From: Bullera alba
Taxonomy: Eukaryota > Basidiomycota > Tremellomycetes > Tremellales > Bulleraceae
Direction of reading: 5' to 3'
Length of the DNA: 64,000 nt
Assembly (NCBI GenBank): GCA_001600095.1
Contig: BCIX01000006.1
Span: 62,001-126,000 of the forward strand
In this document: positions 1 through 10,976 of the stretch, piece by piece
Layout: every line of letters begins with the position of its first letter
Numbering within the stretch: position 1 is the stretch's first letter
Made by a program: the position numbers and the translations under genes
The notes under the pieces: model-generated
What the model saw: the letters and a program-made list of their open reading frames with translations, nothing else
Database searches by the model: none
What the model was told of the DNA's origin: nothing

Positions 1-234
1 AACGCCAAGCTAGTGAATAGCCTGCGTGAGCACGGTCACCTACCTCAAGGGGAAGGATGTGCGAAACCGGTCCAACTTCTGCCATGGCGAGATACACCTC
101 CCTGCGACTGTTGCGGCTGGGAGATGGGGGATTACATGGAGGAGGTCACGGCGGGTCTGAATCCACGCGAGGCAGTACTCGTAAGGGCGTTGCACTCGTT
201 GAAGTCAGATGCGGGAAAGGAGTCAGATGCGTAA
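1..234 (+). CDS. 3' end of an F-box-like multigene family member (partial)
   Basis: The frame is open from the first base of the window to a stop at 232-234, so the 5' part lies outside. The 77 visible residues match the C-terminus of the broken gene at 43,550-45,021 (minus strand). Both share a LPQGE motif, a WRD.PPC.CCGWEM block and a tail of the form DYMEE.TAGLN.REA. The cysteine cluster C-x-CC could bind metal, but I know no function for it. Going by the paralogue, whose first exon looks like an F-box, this is probably the tail of an F-box-like tremellomycete family protein. No lesion is visible in this fragment. The product name is inferred from the paralogue only. Confidence 0.55.
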   Translation, partial: NAKLVNSLREHGHLPQGEGCAKPVQLLPWRDTPPCDCCGWEMGDYMEEVTAGLNPREAVLVRALHSLKSDAGKESDA

Positions 235-683
235 AGATGAGTGAGTAAGAATGTACTCGAGCTCAAAACGACACGGCGAAGAGTATACCTCGAGGAGGAG
301 ATAAGTGTTTATAGCTATGCTTCCGTATCACGGCATGCAGTAGAATGCCGGTTGTGATACTGGTCGATGTCTTTACAGCTTGTTGGCGTCGAGGCTGTTG
401 AGCAATATCAGGCAACATCGAGCAGCGACTCGACTTGGACTCGACGATCGAAGGCAAGGAGGCTTTGCGCATACCGCAGCCCGCTGGCTGGCAGTCTGAC
501 GGAATCAAATTCACCGGATTTAGCCGACAGCGGCACCGGCGGCGGTCGGCGCCGGTGACCCGTGGGTCGATGCGTCTCCGACGCCCGTTGTGAGAGAGTC
601 AAAAGTCAGATCGATCACTGTAAGCTTTAGTCGTCAGCATCGTCCTTGACAGACCCGCCGTCATCACTACACAGGCCATCAAC
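235..683. other. Intergenic, no gene seen
   Basis: Short overlapping frames on both strands carry no recognisable protein and no splice-joined extension. It probably holds the terminator of the fragment at 1-234 and the promoter of the transporter that starts at 684. No clear TATA box is seen. Confidence 0.5.
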
Positions 684-2431
684 ATGTCTCTGGTGCTCAT
701 GTTGAATGCCTCGTGGGCGCTGGCTCACTCTTTGCTATATGGCTTTCACGTGGCAGCGCTCAATGGCGTCCAGGCCAGTGTGGTCTGTGATGGGGGAGCT
801 CGATCGGCCAAGATGGGTATACACTCCTGCGTGCCACTGACAGTGAGTCGTGATCTAAGGCTCTGATCAGGGAATCTGGACCGGAAGGAAATGTGCAGCT
901 GCTTATGCAACACTGCGTAGGACGCTCAATTTGGCATCGTGGTGACCATCTTCACGATCGGCGGTCTGGTCGGGTCCCTATCGTCGGATATGGTGACGAG
1001 GCGGTATGGCAGAGTTGGGACTTTGCGTATCGCCGAGCTATGCTTCATTGCGGGTAGTGCCATGGTCGGCTTGGCCAACACAATGTGGATCATGGTTATT
1101 GGCCGGTGAGCATACCCCTCCCTCCATCCGACAAATTACGTGCTGACATGTTAAAGGATATTGATTGGCTATGCGGCGGGGTTATCCATGGTCACGGTAC
1201 CCAACTACCTCTCGACGATTTCGCCGCAGAGGTTCAAAAAGGCATTCGGGGCGGCACATCAAATGACAATAGGACTGGGAATGATAATCGCCCAATCGCT
1301 CTCGTTTGCATTTGACGCTCCGTTCAAATGGCGATACAGCCTGCTCGTCGCCGTGGGCCTGTCTGTGCTGGTGTTTGTGGTCGCGCTTGGGAAGTCGGAT
1401 TCGGTACCGGCGGACCATGGCCAAGCAGAGGAGGGAACGGCCTTGTTGCCGAGAGACAAGGGTGAGTAAGCGCTTCGACGTCATTTGGAGAGACCGCTGA
1501 CTTTTGTAGACTCTGACTTGTCGGTCGTGGAGCTCCTGACTACGAAGGACGCGGTACTGTTCAGAGGTCGTGAGTAGTTTCACGGACTACGAATAAGAGT
1601 TTATGGCTGCTGACTCCGTCAGTCATCATCATCGTAGTCGCACAATTCGCACAACAAGTGTCGGGCATATCACCCAGTAGGTCCCCCGCTTTGAACATGG
1701 CTAATGACAGTCATGTACTTTTCGACCAAGACCCTGGCGCCAGTCTTTCAAACGGGCTCGAAAGCGATAGCACTATTTGTCATGGCCATCGGCATACCGT
1801 TCAATTTTGCTCCTGCCCTTCTGCCTAACGTAAGTCATCGTCACAGTGCTCCGAGCTTGATCACAATCATGCCTTTAACACGAGACTCCCTCATTCGGCA
1901 CTCGCTGCGCAGCTAGCTACTCTGATCAGTTCGTGACCATAGCTGACACATAGCACTCCTAGAAAGTCACGTCGAAACACCTCCTCATGCTCTCCGCTCT
2001 CGGCACCGCCGCATCCAGCTTGACCCTCGCTCTGGCACTCAATCACCATCAAGCAGTGCTATCCGCGGCTTCGATGATCGCTTTTGTCATCTTCTTCAGT
2101 ATCGGTCTTGCACCGGTAGCCTGGGTGGTGCTCGGCGAGGTATTGCCCCAAGAGGCCAGAACGGCGGCTGGGTCGATTGGCGTTTCAGTCAATTGGTTGA
2201 CCAACTTTGCCGCGGTGAGTACTTCACTCGATATGACTTGGTACTCAATATGGACCGGGCTGACTCTCGGTCTGGTAGGGCTCTGCCTTCTTGCCCATCT
2301 CGAATGCACTGGCCGGTCAAGGCAGCGTGTTCTTCCTATTCGCCGGAACGTCGATCTTGGCTTTGGTGTTGGTGTACCTATCGTATCACCTATACGATAA
2401 TGCGATCGCAGAGAAGGAGGAACGAGACTAG
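684..2431 (+). CDS. MFS sugar-type transporter
   Basis: A multi-spanning major facilitator superfamily permease of the sugar porter group; it resembles the yeast vacuolar Vps73/Ybr241c branch more than the hexose transporters. Eight exons keep one frame: 684-842, 921-1105, 1157-1461, 1510-1569, 1623-1676, 1711-1829, 1963-2214 and 2279-2431. Family signs are an early CVPLTDAQFG segment before helix 2, the cytoplasmic RRYGR loop after it, a helix with IGYAAGLSMVTVPNYLSTI, the QQVSGI motif opening the second half, and PVAWVVLGEVLPQEAR before helix 11. The substrate cannot be told. The intron at 1677-1710 is only 34 nt, yet it is needed for frame and homology. The start is the first ATG of the frame. 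The product is confident at superfamily level only. Confidence 0.8.
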
Positions 2432-2727
2432 TAGGCTGTGGCCTGGTTACTAGATAGATGACAGTGCAGTTGTAGCGATGTATCCAAAGCAGAGACGATC
2501 GCCCTGAACATCGGACCCACTACGACCAGGTGTTTCAAGCTGACGGTCCATCATCCATATACAGCGGTCCGACTCGGCCATCCCTCGGTGCCGAACAGTC
2601 ACAGTATCGTGAATTCTAGACGCCTTTCACAATAAATGATTCTAGCTCGATGAGCTAGCCACTGTAAGTGTAGTGTCCACGATGGAGTCATCATCCTGGT
2701 CACAACCTGCATTATACACACTAATAC

Positions 2728-5040
2728 CTAACCAAACACCTCTGTCATAAACATGTACTCTATCCCCGTTCCATCCGACGACCCTCTCGCGCTGAGCAAT
2801 CTACACCTATCCGCCAGAATCTCCCCTACGACCGGCGCTCCGCAGTAGAACACACCGACCCTGAGCTTCTCCCGCTCGACATGAGTGTAGTTCAGGTACT
2901 CGACCATGTCGTCGTAGTGCTTGTCGAGGATTTTGACAAAGTCGGGTCTGCCAAACCTCGTCGGGTTGACCAGACCCGTGAGCGGAGACTCGGGGTGTTC
3001 TTCCGTCCTGTGCATCTCAAGCAGCCACCTGTAAATATGATGCGAAATGTTGTTTCGTTTGGCCGTGACGTGAGTCTGGATCCTGACGTCGAGGTGGGGC
3101 AGGTCGTCGTGGCGTTTATGCCATATCTGGCTGTTTGAGACTTTGTTGAGGAGGTCGGAGAACCAGAGAAGGTGGTTCCTGTCCCTGACCGTCCAGTGGA
3201 AATCGACACGCCGATAGTCGTCGCCATAGCCAGAAGTGATGGGACCGTTCCTAGAGCTCGACCTGCTCAGAACACGAGAGGCGACGCGGGATAGTGATCC
3301 AGAGCGAGGTTGCTTGGCAGAGCGGACAGATCGTAGAGTCCGTTGAGAGGGTGATCGAGCCAGCGGTGCCCCTTTGCTATACCTCCTCCCACGACCTTCT
3401 CCCTTTTCGCCATGGTGATGCGCCTCTGGTCCACCGTGCGAGTCGTCGTCTTTGGCTTGTAGATCGGCGAGAATCCCGGAAAATGGAGTGACTCCAATAC
3501 CACTGCCGACGAGGATCGTATGTGTAAAGTCGTAGAATCGCTCTGCCGGAGCACCGAACGGACCGTTGACGCCGACGTGGATCTCTGTAACCTTTTCCCC
3601 ATTTGCCAGATCCCTAACGCCCTTGGTCCATGCGCCCTCCATCTTGATATGCACCTTCATATCCCTATCCCTGCACTCTGACACGGTGAACGGGTGCCAT
3701 TGCCAAAAGCTGACCGCGGGGACTTGGAGGAAGATGTACTGCCCGGCTTGATACTTCCATATCCTGGTCTTGGGAATACTGACCCGGATCTCGATCGTGT
3801 CGCTATCGAGGAGGTATAGCTTTGCTGGGATCTTTCTAAAGCCGAGGGTGAAGCGAGTGAGGCGTTCGACGAGGATGAGCAGGGTGGGGAAGGCGAGGAA
3901 ATAACCCATCATGGGGAATTGGAGGTATCCTTTCGTTCCATGAGCCATCAAGCATCCAATGATGGGATACATGAGCAGGTGGCCGAGTTGGAATACCTCA
4001 TAGTTCCACTTTCTGACCTGGGGCATCGAAAGTAGCGCGAGGATGTAGAATAGACTGAGGGCGATGAGACCAGTGACACCGGGGAGGGAGCCGATCCAAT
4101 CGCCATATGGCCTTGGCACGGCGTCCGGACCGAGTAGATTGGCTACCGCGGGCTGTCGATTGTCCCTGCTTCCAAAGACGAACGAGCCGGAGAGATGGCC
4201 GATAGCGTGTAGAGTCGCAAAGATGATGGCGAGACATGACATCCATATGTGAAACGATTGCGACAGGTCCCAGTTGATGACCCTGGACACGTAGTATGAT
4301 CGTCGGAAGAGGGTGGAAAAGTATCGACACATTGAGAGCAAGAGGAGGAACATTGTCGGGTAGAGGAATCCAGCGTTTGTCTTTGCCATGACGACTCCCC
4401 ATCCCAGTGCGGCTCGATACTGCGTTTGGGTGACATACTTGACGCACTGCCAGATCCCAAAGGCGAGTTCGAAACAGATGACAAAGACGATGAAGACGAC
4501 TTGAGGGCCGTGGACGCTCCACCAAGATCTGAACCTCCGCCATTTGGGCAGTGAACGCATGTACGCCTTTTCCGCTTCCTCCTCCTCTTTATCCTGCTTC
4601 ATCGAGGGAATGTTCCATTCCTTGACCCGCTGGGCGAACTCGTCTCGGGGGATGCGCTTGGCATTGGAGCCAATGATGGAGCGCAGAAAGGCGTGCCGCC
4701 GTTCGTCCTCTTGTGGGTTGAGGTTCAATTGATGGGTCGAGGGCTTGTTGATGAGCTCTTTGTACGCGGCGTCGAGGTTGGCCTCGACCTCGGTATAGTC
4801 GATATTCCCATCGTCGTTGTGATCGAGGTCGTCTAGGAACGACTTGATCTCGTCATCGGTGAGGTATTGCACATCGTGCTGGGGCGGAGCGAGACCACCC
4901 TGCTGCTGATTCAGATCGCTCGATCCGCTATCGTGTCGCGTGGGCGTCTCGGACAAGGGGGAGTCAGATACTGCTGTGGAATTGGGATGTGGGTGGGCTA
5001 GAGCCAGTTCGTCCTGCTCGCTCAGTCGCGCCGTCGGCAT
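2728..5040 (-). CDS. EF-hand NADPH oxidase, NoxC-like
   Basis: An intronless 770-residue membrane flavocytochrome that should pass electrons from NADPH through FAD and two hemes to oxygen, producing superoxide. In order: a disordered N-terminus; one canonical EF-hand loop near residues 73-84 (DHNDDGNIDYTE, with acidic residues at positions 1, 3, 5 and 12); about six membrane helices from residue 180, with paired histidines near 264/278/282 and in FQLGHLL...MAHG; an FAD motif HPFTVSE; an NADPH motif GSGIGVTPF; and a C-terminal FYCGAP...MTEVF end. The calcium-binding extension places it with fungal NoxC rather than NoxA or NoxB. An Arg/Ser-rich insert lies between the two NADPH-binding blocks. 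The frame is open upstream to 5235 but has no ATG before 5040, and a TATA-like site lies just above. Ferric reductases are the main alternative, but the Nox-type C-terminus argues against that. Confidence 0.85.
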   Translation of the reverse strand: MPTARLSEQDELALAHPHPNSTAVSDSPLSETPTRHDSGSSDLNQQQGGLAPPQHDVQYLTDDEIKSFLDDLDHNDDGNIDYTEVEANLDAAYKELINKPSTHQLNLNPQEDERRHAFLRSIIGSNAKRIPRDEFAQRVKEWNIPSMKQDKEEEEAEKAYMRSLPKWRRFRSWWSVHGPQVVFIVFVICFELAFGIWQCVKYVTQTQYRAALGWGVVMAKTNAGFLYPTMFLLLLSMCRYFSTLFRRSYYVSRVINWDLSQSFHIWMSCLAIIFATLHAIGHLSGSFVFGSRDNRQPAVANLLGPDAVPRPYGDWIGSLPGVTGLIALSLFYILALLSMPQVRKWNYEVFQLGHLLMYPIIGCLMAHGTKGYLQFPMMGYFLAFPTLLILVERLTRFTLGFRKIPAKLYLLDSDTIEIRVSIPKTRIWKYQAGQYIFLQVPAVSFWQWHPFTVSECRDRDMKVHIKMEGAWTKGVRDLANGEKVTEIHVGVNGPFGAPAERFYDFTHTILVGSGIGVTPFSGILADLQAKDDDSHGGPEAHHHGEKGEGRGRRYSKGAPLARSPSQRTLRSVRSAKQPRSGSLSRVASRVLSRSSSRNGPITSGYGDDYRRVDFHWTVRDRNHLLWFSDLLNKVSNSQIWHKRHDDLPHLDVRIQTHVTAKRNNISHHIYRWLLEMHRTEEHPESPLTGLVNPTRFGRPDFVKILDKHYDDMVEYLNYTHVEREKLRVGVFYCGAPVVGEILADRCRLLSARGSSDGTGIEYMFMTEVFG

Positions 5041-5091
5041 CGTGAGTGAGCGTGGTGAGTGTCGAGGAGAAGAGATCGATGCTGATCCTCC

Positions 5092-5102
5092 CGTATATAT
5101 CA
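5092..5102 (-). promoter_or_regulatory. TATA-like element of the Nox gene
   Basis: Read on the minus strand the bases give GATATATAC, about 55 nt before the ATG at 5040. The position fits a core promoter and argues against starting translation further upstream. It is a weak consensus and is inferred from position only. Confidence 0.3.
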
Positions 5103-6055
5103 AGTGACTGCATACATGATCACCATCGTTGCCGTAGTCACTGCCGTTGAACGAAAAAAAGAGAGACAGGCAAAGGACAAGCAGGTTTCGAGCCAAGAGG
5201 CAGTGGCTTGGCGGGGTTTGTACATTTGTAAACAAACAGTGACGTCAGGGCACCGGGCTATTACCAACTTGTCCTAAGTCCATTTGGATCTCGACAGATC
5301 TCGACCGTTGGCCTATTAGAAACCTAGGATGTCACATCACCGATAGCGACGAGGTTGACGTTGACATGACCAGGAGGCGTAGCGCTGATACGAGATGCAG
5401 AGTCATCGAGATTCTAGAATCGAGAGTGGACAAGATCCTCCAGTACTGGTTGGCTGCGCGAAGCGAGTATCGCTCAGGTCGACCGCCAAGCCATCAGCGA
5501 ACGAGCTGATGGAAGGAGGGGTGATCAATCAACTAAAACATCACCGGGCAAAGGCCTGCCCAGGCATGGCAACTTGGCGGAGGTCGACGATGATCATTGC
5601 CTGCTGCGAGGAGAGCTGATAAGAGGAGTCACGAGGTCCACATAGCCTTGGAACCTGCATAAGAGATCATGGCGACACCGTGTCACACGGAAGGCCTGAG
5701 CGCCTGAGCAGCAATTCTTCGGCATCGATTGCGACTATCGGTCTGGGAACTGGTCGACTGCGATAAGGCCGACAACGCTATCTGCTTGCCATCTAGTACA
5801 TGCATTCATGATCCTCGTATGTACATAGTATACAGAGCACTGAGACAGCACAGATGCCATGCCACGGTACGTCCAGACTCTTTGCTGACACTTCCAAACC
5901 TTCACATGCCCCGTGACCGGCCCGTTCCCGACGGGTGCGACGGGTACGACGACCTCGTCGTTGAGTGACGGGCGAGATGCGCTGATGCCTGATGGGAAAA
6001 GAAGCAAGTCTCTGTACATCCCCCTGACTTTCTCCACTGACCAAGAACGAACAAC
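5103..6055. other. Divergent intergenic region
   Basis: Lies between the Nox gene (minus) and the small gene at 6056 (plus). Only short unrelated frames occur, the longest about 100 codons, without motifs or splice continuity. It presumably carries both promoters. No repeats were noticed. Confidence 0.5.
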
Positions 6056-6438
6056 ATGTCAAAGCTGTTACAAACGGCCAAGCACCTCCTTCATCACGAC
6101 AAGACGCGGCCTGAGGCTACCGCGGTCGAAAAGGCCAGACCCGCTTTGCCATCTGTTCCCTCTGGATCGTCGGAGATGGCGATTCCGGCTCTAGGCCATA
6201 CGACGGGATACGTCCATGAAATGGTGGTACAGGTGGGTTAGTCGGCTGGCAGGGATGAGGAAATGAAAGTGTTGACGAGTGATAGGATGAGGAATCTCAC
6301 TCGAGCTCGACTGCCGAGCCTGGCGTTACACCCAGAGTCTTCACATCTCCGTCTGCTCAGACCTCTCCAGCATCGACAATGTCGACATTGAGCCCGGGAT
6401 CGATCGGCAACACTGTCCTGGAGCATAGGGCGAAGTGA
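6056..6438 (+). CDS. Small hypothetical protein, two exons
   Basis: I do not recognise this gene. Exon 1 (6056-6232) encodes 59 residues beginning MSKLLQTAKHLLHHD and ends exactly at a codon before a GTGGGT donor. Exon 2 (6286-6438) continues in frame for 50 residues to TGA, giving 109 residues. The protein is hydrophilic. The second half is Ser/Thr/Pro-rich with repeated TSP-type sites, and there is no signal peptide or membrane segment. Support comes from a clean intron of 53 nt with a GTTGAC branch-like element, which leaves both exons open. It could equally be a longer gene with upstream exons that I did not find. Function unknown. Confidence 0.45.
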
Positions 6439-6847
6439 AGGGGAGTCGAATAGGAAATCAGATCTCCTCGTCCGAACGCCGGCCAGCCGAATCGATATTC
6501 AATCGTGCCCTCGGTTGAAATCATCCCCTGATCCCCCTGTGGCCGGCAGTACACAATGCAGTTGATAAGTCGTGCAAGGACAGGATTAAGTCGATACGGC
6601 GGGTATGTACAGAGGGACACAAGAAGAAAGAACGGACCGCTAGTACATATATAGGTCTGGGAGGATGCATTTAGGCTGGATTCATACCGTGGAGCGCCGC
6701 CGGCGCCGTCACCGTTACGAAAGAGTAAATAGCCATAACAGATCTCGTCTTTCTCGATTCTGTACTTGTCGCTCGCCCCAACTCTCATTGATCATTGTAG
6801 ACACTGGTCCTCTGTCGACTGCTACGACCCTCGCGGTCACTGCACCA
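6439..6847. other. Intergenic, promoter of NmrA-like gene
   Basis: No coding exon seen. A TACATATATAGG stretch at about 6645-6657 is AT-rich and TATA-like, but it sits about 190 nt from the next ATG, so its role is unclear. Confidence 0.35.
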
Positions 6848-8096
6848 ATGCAAGCTTTCGACAAATTCCTAGGACCACTAGCGCCGCATCGCCAAGCGGC
6901 GAGGACGGCGCCGAGGACGAGACATGTCCTGGTAATGGATGCGACGAGCGAGCAAGGGAGGAGTGTGTGCGAGAGCTTGATCAAGGATAATCGATGGGTC
7001 GTCTGGGGTCTAGTTGAGGACAAGGAGGATGTTATTGCGAAGGGTGGGTCTAACGCAGGATATGGGACGAAATGTGCTGATGAATGTTTAGCGTTATTGG
7101 CAATGCAGGTCAAGCTGATCGTCGGATCGCTGAGCATGCCTGCGAGTTATGAGAGTCACCTCAAGGATAAAGATGGCGTCTTCCTGCACGTCGACTGTGA
7201 GTGTATGACACCAAATTGATCTGGTGACTATAATGCTGAGTACGCCCTGACTAGTTGAAGAACTGCACGAACGGGCGAATGGCGACGAGGACGATTACCA
7301 CAAGACGGCAGACGCAGAGATTGCCTGGACGACAAAGCTGGTCGATGCGTGTGTGAGGGAAAACGTCCGGCATTTCGTATACTCGGCACTGGATGAGCTG
7401 CCGGGGAACTTGAGCGTTCCTCATTGTTACGCAAAGTCACAGGGTGAGTCCGACTTGAGGGGTGTAAAGCTCGAGACTGATACATTGTTGGTCACAGTGG
7501 TCAAATACATCAAATCGACATCACTACCCACTACCTTTCTCTACACCTCCACGCCCTTCTCCTACATCCTCTGGAAACACACTCTGCAATCTCAACCCGA
7601 CGGTACATTTCTGCTCGACCTGCCAGTCCCCGACGACTGTGTACTGCCGGGATACCCCACCGAGCAGACGGGTGAATGGGTCAAAATGGCGCTCAAGGGC
7701 GGTGACAAGTGGATAGACAAGGACATGACGGCGTGTACGGAAAAGGCGACGCCGATCGAATTTGCAGCGGTATTGGAGAAATTGGGCGGGAAGAAGGTGG
7801 ATACCCATCATCTAAGCAGAGAAGAGTTTCTCTCCGAGGACCATAGGGAGAGTCTGGGCGATGTCACCTGGTCCCACTACAAGGCCTTTTACGAGGGGTG
7901 AGTCAGACTCTATCGTCATCACAACTGGGATTTTCTCGAGATTACCACTGACCATACTCTCAGGGCGATAGACCGAGATGTAAAGAAGAGCGAGTCGGTC
8001 GTGCCGTTCCAGTGGTCGTTCAGGCAGTGGGCCGGGCAGAATCCAGAGATCAAGAGGATACTGGCGGGGGAGAAGGAGGCTGCGCAAGGGCAATAA
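6848..8096 (+). CDS. NmrA-like NAD(P)-binding protein
   Basis: Five exons (6848-7043, 7092-7196, 7255-7443, 7498-7897, 7964-8096) give 340 residues. An extended short-chain dehydrogenase (Rossmann) fold of the NmrA/HSCARG group is suggested by a short N-terminal strand RHVLVMDATSEQGRSV, where a variant glycine motif would bind the dinucleotide. Further support is the segment HFVYSALDELPG typical of NmrA proteins, then SYILWKHTLQ and an EFAAVLEKLGGKKV block near the C-terminus. The first motif (ATSEQGRSV) lacks the usual GxxGxxG spacing, so it may act as a redox sensor rather than an enzyme, as NmrA does. The neighbours give no functional hint. Class fairly sure, role unknown. Confidence 0.65.
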
Positions 8097-8558
8097 CGGA
8101 GTGTGAGGGGTATGCGATGATGAGGAGGATCTATAGTATAATGTACAGGACAGTCGGTGTACTCTATAGTTGGTGAGTGATATGTCTTGATGACGCTTAC
8201 GAGAAGCAGTCTTCATATGTAGCGGTATTTTATCGATGAGAGCCACGGGCAACAGTTGTTGACTCTACAATGAATGGATGGGCTGGAAACAGCTTACCAA
8301 TTGGGTCAGCTTGACCCCTCGATGGCTCGCTAAAAGGCATACCAGTCCCTGAACACCAAGCTAAGCAACTGATCATCGGGTCTCCCAGTTGGAGCTATTA
8401 ATGAGGAAAAAGGCAGCATTTCGAAAAAGTGCATCAATGACAACCCGAGCTGGATCCCAAAGCTAAGTTGTACAATACCTACTGACCAAGATCCCAAAAG
8501 CCCACTATACCACCTGGCCCTCCATCCAGCAACAAGCCAATCCAACCAATCCTCTCGG
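8097..8558. other. Convergent 3' region
   Basis: Lies between the stop of the NmrA-like gene (plus) and the stop of the WSC protein gene (minus). The frames here are short and featureless. It should hold both polyadenylation regions. Nothing else seen. Confidence 0.5.
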
Positions 8559-10976
8559 CTACACCCGGGAATACAGCGCGATGGCATTGGCTCCACCACA
8601 GTTCTGCGAGAGATTACCCACACACGGAGTCTTGCACTGTGACGACGTGGCCATCAAGGACGCTCCGTTGCTGAGTGCATTACCACAGTAGCACTCATTT
8701 CCATACTCGACACCGGCGTAGGTGAATCCTTTGGCGCCACAAGTCGAAGTGCACTTTTCCAACGTCATATCGTTACCGCGGCTCGAGCTTCCGGTCAAGG
8801 CTCGCCCGCTAACCTCCTTAACACAAGCGACTCTGCGCCAAGTGCCCAGTTGAGGAGCGGATTGCAATCCCTGATTCCTATACAGCGAGAGTCGACCGCC
8901 TCCACCGCAAATCGTATCGGGAGCTCCGGAGCAAGCCGTTTGACAGGTCGAAGTCCGATCGAGCGAAGCACCATTGTCGAGATCGCCACCGCAGTAGCAT
9001 TCGCGACCATACTCGACGCCGGCCCACTGAAGACCTTTGGTGGTGCAAAAGTCGAGACATTTGGTAATGGTCATTCGATCGTCGGTAAAGCTCGCTCCGG
9101 TCAACGCCCGTCCAGAACTTCCTTCGAGGATACAGGGGCTACTGGCGGCGGACCAGCCGGTCGGAAGGGTGGTCACTGTAGGCTGTAGGTTCGGGGAGAG
9201 GGTACCAGAGGTGAATGCCGCTGTGTTGACAAATAGGGTCAATGCGTTGGAACCACCACAAATGGTGAGGCTGTTGCCCGAACATTTCTTGTTGCAATTT
9301 GAAGAGGTTGAACTGATAGCAGCACCATTGGCGAGGCTCGAGCCGCAGAAACATTCTGAAGAGTACTGCTCATCGAGTTAGCAGAGGATACTGATTTGGA
9401 ATCCAGAGATGAGTCACCTCGAGACCGGCGATAGCAAAGCCTTTGCCACTGCAAAAGTCCGTACACTTCTTCCAGGTCATGTCCGGTCCAGAGGTAGAAG
9501 CGCCGATCAAAGCCCTACCCCGAGGTCCTTCGGCAATACAGCCCGCAGGAGCGACCTGCCACCCTTGGGGAATCGATGTCGAAGCCGCAGCGGCAGCCGA
9601 GCTGGAGGAGGAGTAGGCCGAGATGGAGGAGGAGTAGGCAGAGGCGGATTGTCCGGCGATCGAAGCCGAGTACGCTGCGTCGGAGATGGAGGTCGAGTAT
9701 GCTGCGTCGGAGGTCGAGGCTGAGTACGCCGCATCGGAGACAGAGGCAGAGTACGCCGCTGCTGATGCCGAGGCGGAGTAACCTGCGTTGGATACTGATG
9801 CCGAGTAGGCAGCTTCCGAGATCGACGCAGACTGAGCGGCGGCAGCGTCGGAGACTGAAGCCGAGTATGCTGCTGCTGATACTGAAGCTGAGTAACCGGC
9901 GTCCGAGATCGAAGCAGAGTATGCCGCCTCTGACACTGACGCAGAGTAAGCAGCCTCTGACGATGATGCCGAGTAGGCCGCTTCCGATGATGATGCCGAG
10001 TATGCCGTCGCAGCAGCCGAGTATGCCGCCGCCGAAACCGAGGCAGAGTAAGCGGCTTCTGAGGATGACGCCGAGTAGGCCGTTGCTGAAGCCGAGTATG
10101 CCGCTTCGGAAGTCGAAGCAGAGTACGCCGCGAGGGAAGACGAGGCCGAGTATGCCGTCGCTGAAGCCGAGTATGCGGCCTGTGAAGAGCGGACAATTCC
10201 CGTGATGGCCCTGTGACAAGCTTCGAACTGAGCGTATCGACAATTGTCGACTGTGAACTCGTACCCATTTCCGTTGAACTGAGCTCGATCGGTACAGGTG
10301 ATCAGTTGATCGTTGCAAGATCGCTCGAGGGCTGTTCCCAGCAAAGGCGCAGAGTACGCGCCGACGTAGTAGCGACCATCACGGAGTAGACCGCTGGAGC
10401 GGGGAATCCACCTAGAGCGCCGGTAAAGGTCTGCTCGTCGCCAGGCTGGGTTCGAGCGGCGGTGGCAGTGGCATAGGCGGCGGAAGCTCGAGAGGAGGAG
10501 TAGGTGGCCGCGGCAGAAGCGGTGGAAGCGGTGTATGCACTGGCGACAGGAATCGCTTGGCTCAGACATCCATTCTGCTGAGCAGCGCATTGGTCGTAGC
10601 TGAACGGTCGGAAATTGGGAGGGTAAGACGAGACACGGCCTTGACAGCTGCTGTATTGATAATAACAGGACGCCTGGAGGCCGCCGAGTAGGCTGTTATG
10701 AAAGCCACCGGATGTGAGGAAGTAGGGCAAGTTGAAGCTGTATACTCGAACCACAGCGGGAGCGTATATCTCCCCCCAGCCGCCGTTGTAGGTTTGGTAG
10801 TCGTCGGGGGATCGGGTGGTGTAACCGTAGACGTTTTGTCGACTGTGGAGGGTATGCTCGCTGTCGACGTGGTGATGGGATAGATCTGGGGTGGTGGGCG
10901 TGGCCACTCTTCGCCCAACGACAGCGGCGTCGGTGAGCGAGAAGTGAGACAGGAGGAGTAAGATTGGAAGCAGCAT
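8559..10976 (-). pseudogene. Secreted WSC-domain wall protein gene, frameshifted
   Basis: It starts MLLPILLLLSHFSLTDA, a good signal peptide. Two Cys-containing modules of about 70 residues follow, related to each other by a GGL/GTALxxSC pattern. Next comes a Ser/Ala/Tyr linker of roughly thirty AAYSAS-type repeats (about 9,590-10,190), then three WSC domains. Each WSC domain has the GRALxGAS...K C...C..KG..xAGxEYxxECxCG...CGG signature, and the last ends at the stop (8559). WSC domains bind wall polysaccharide, so this is probably an extracellular wall protein; no GPI or membrane tail is seen. An intron at 9366-9417 splits the first WSC domain. Near 10,383-10,384 the frame must slip by one base to join the two Cys modules, and no usable intron lies there. 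This is either a real mutation or a base-calling error in a short C run. Confidence 0.7.
9590..10190 (-). repeat. Degenerate AAYSAS-coding tandem repeat
   Basis: On the minus strand this stretch encodes about thirty copies of a unit containing Ala-Tyr-Ser-Ala, of 9 to 12 residues, alternating with Ser-Xaa-(Glu/Asp). Nucleotide units differ by many silent changes, so the repeat is old or under selection at protein level. It separates the N-terminal Cys modules from the WSC domains and is probably an extended, O-mannosylated spacer. Confidence 0.75.

Noticed and set aside
5041..5235. 65-residue N-terminal extension of the Nox protein
   Set aside because: The frame is open but contains no ATG, and a TATA-like site lies inside it.
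9507..10318. Minus-strand frames of 250-267 codons, Arg- or Leu/Gly-rich
   Set aside because: Alternate readings of the AAYSAS repeat region; the other frame alone gives WSC domains and the family linker.
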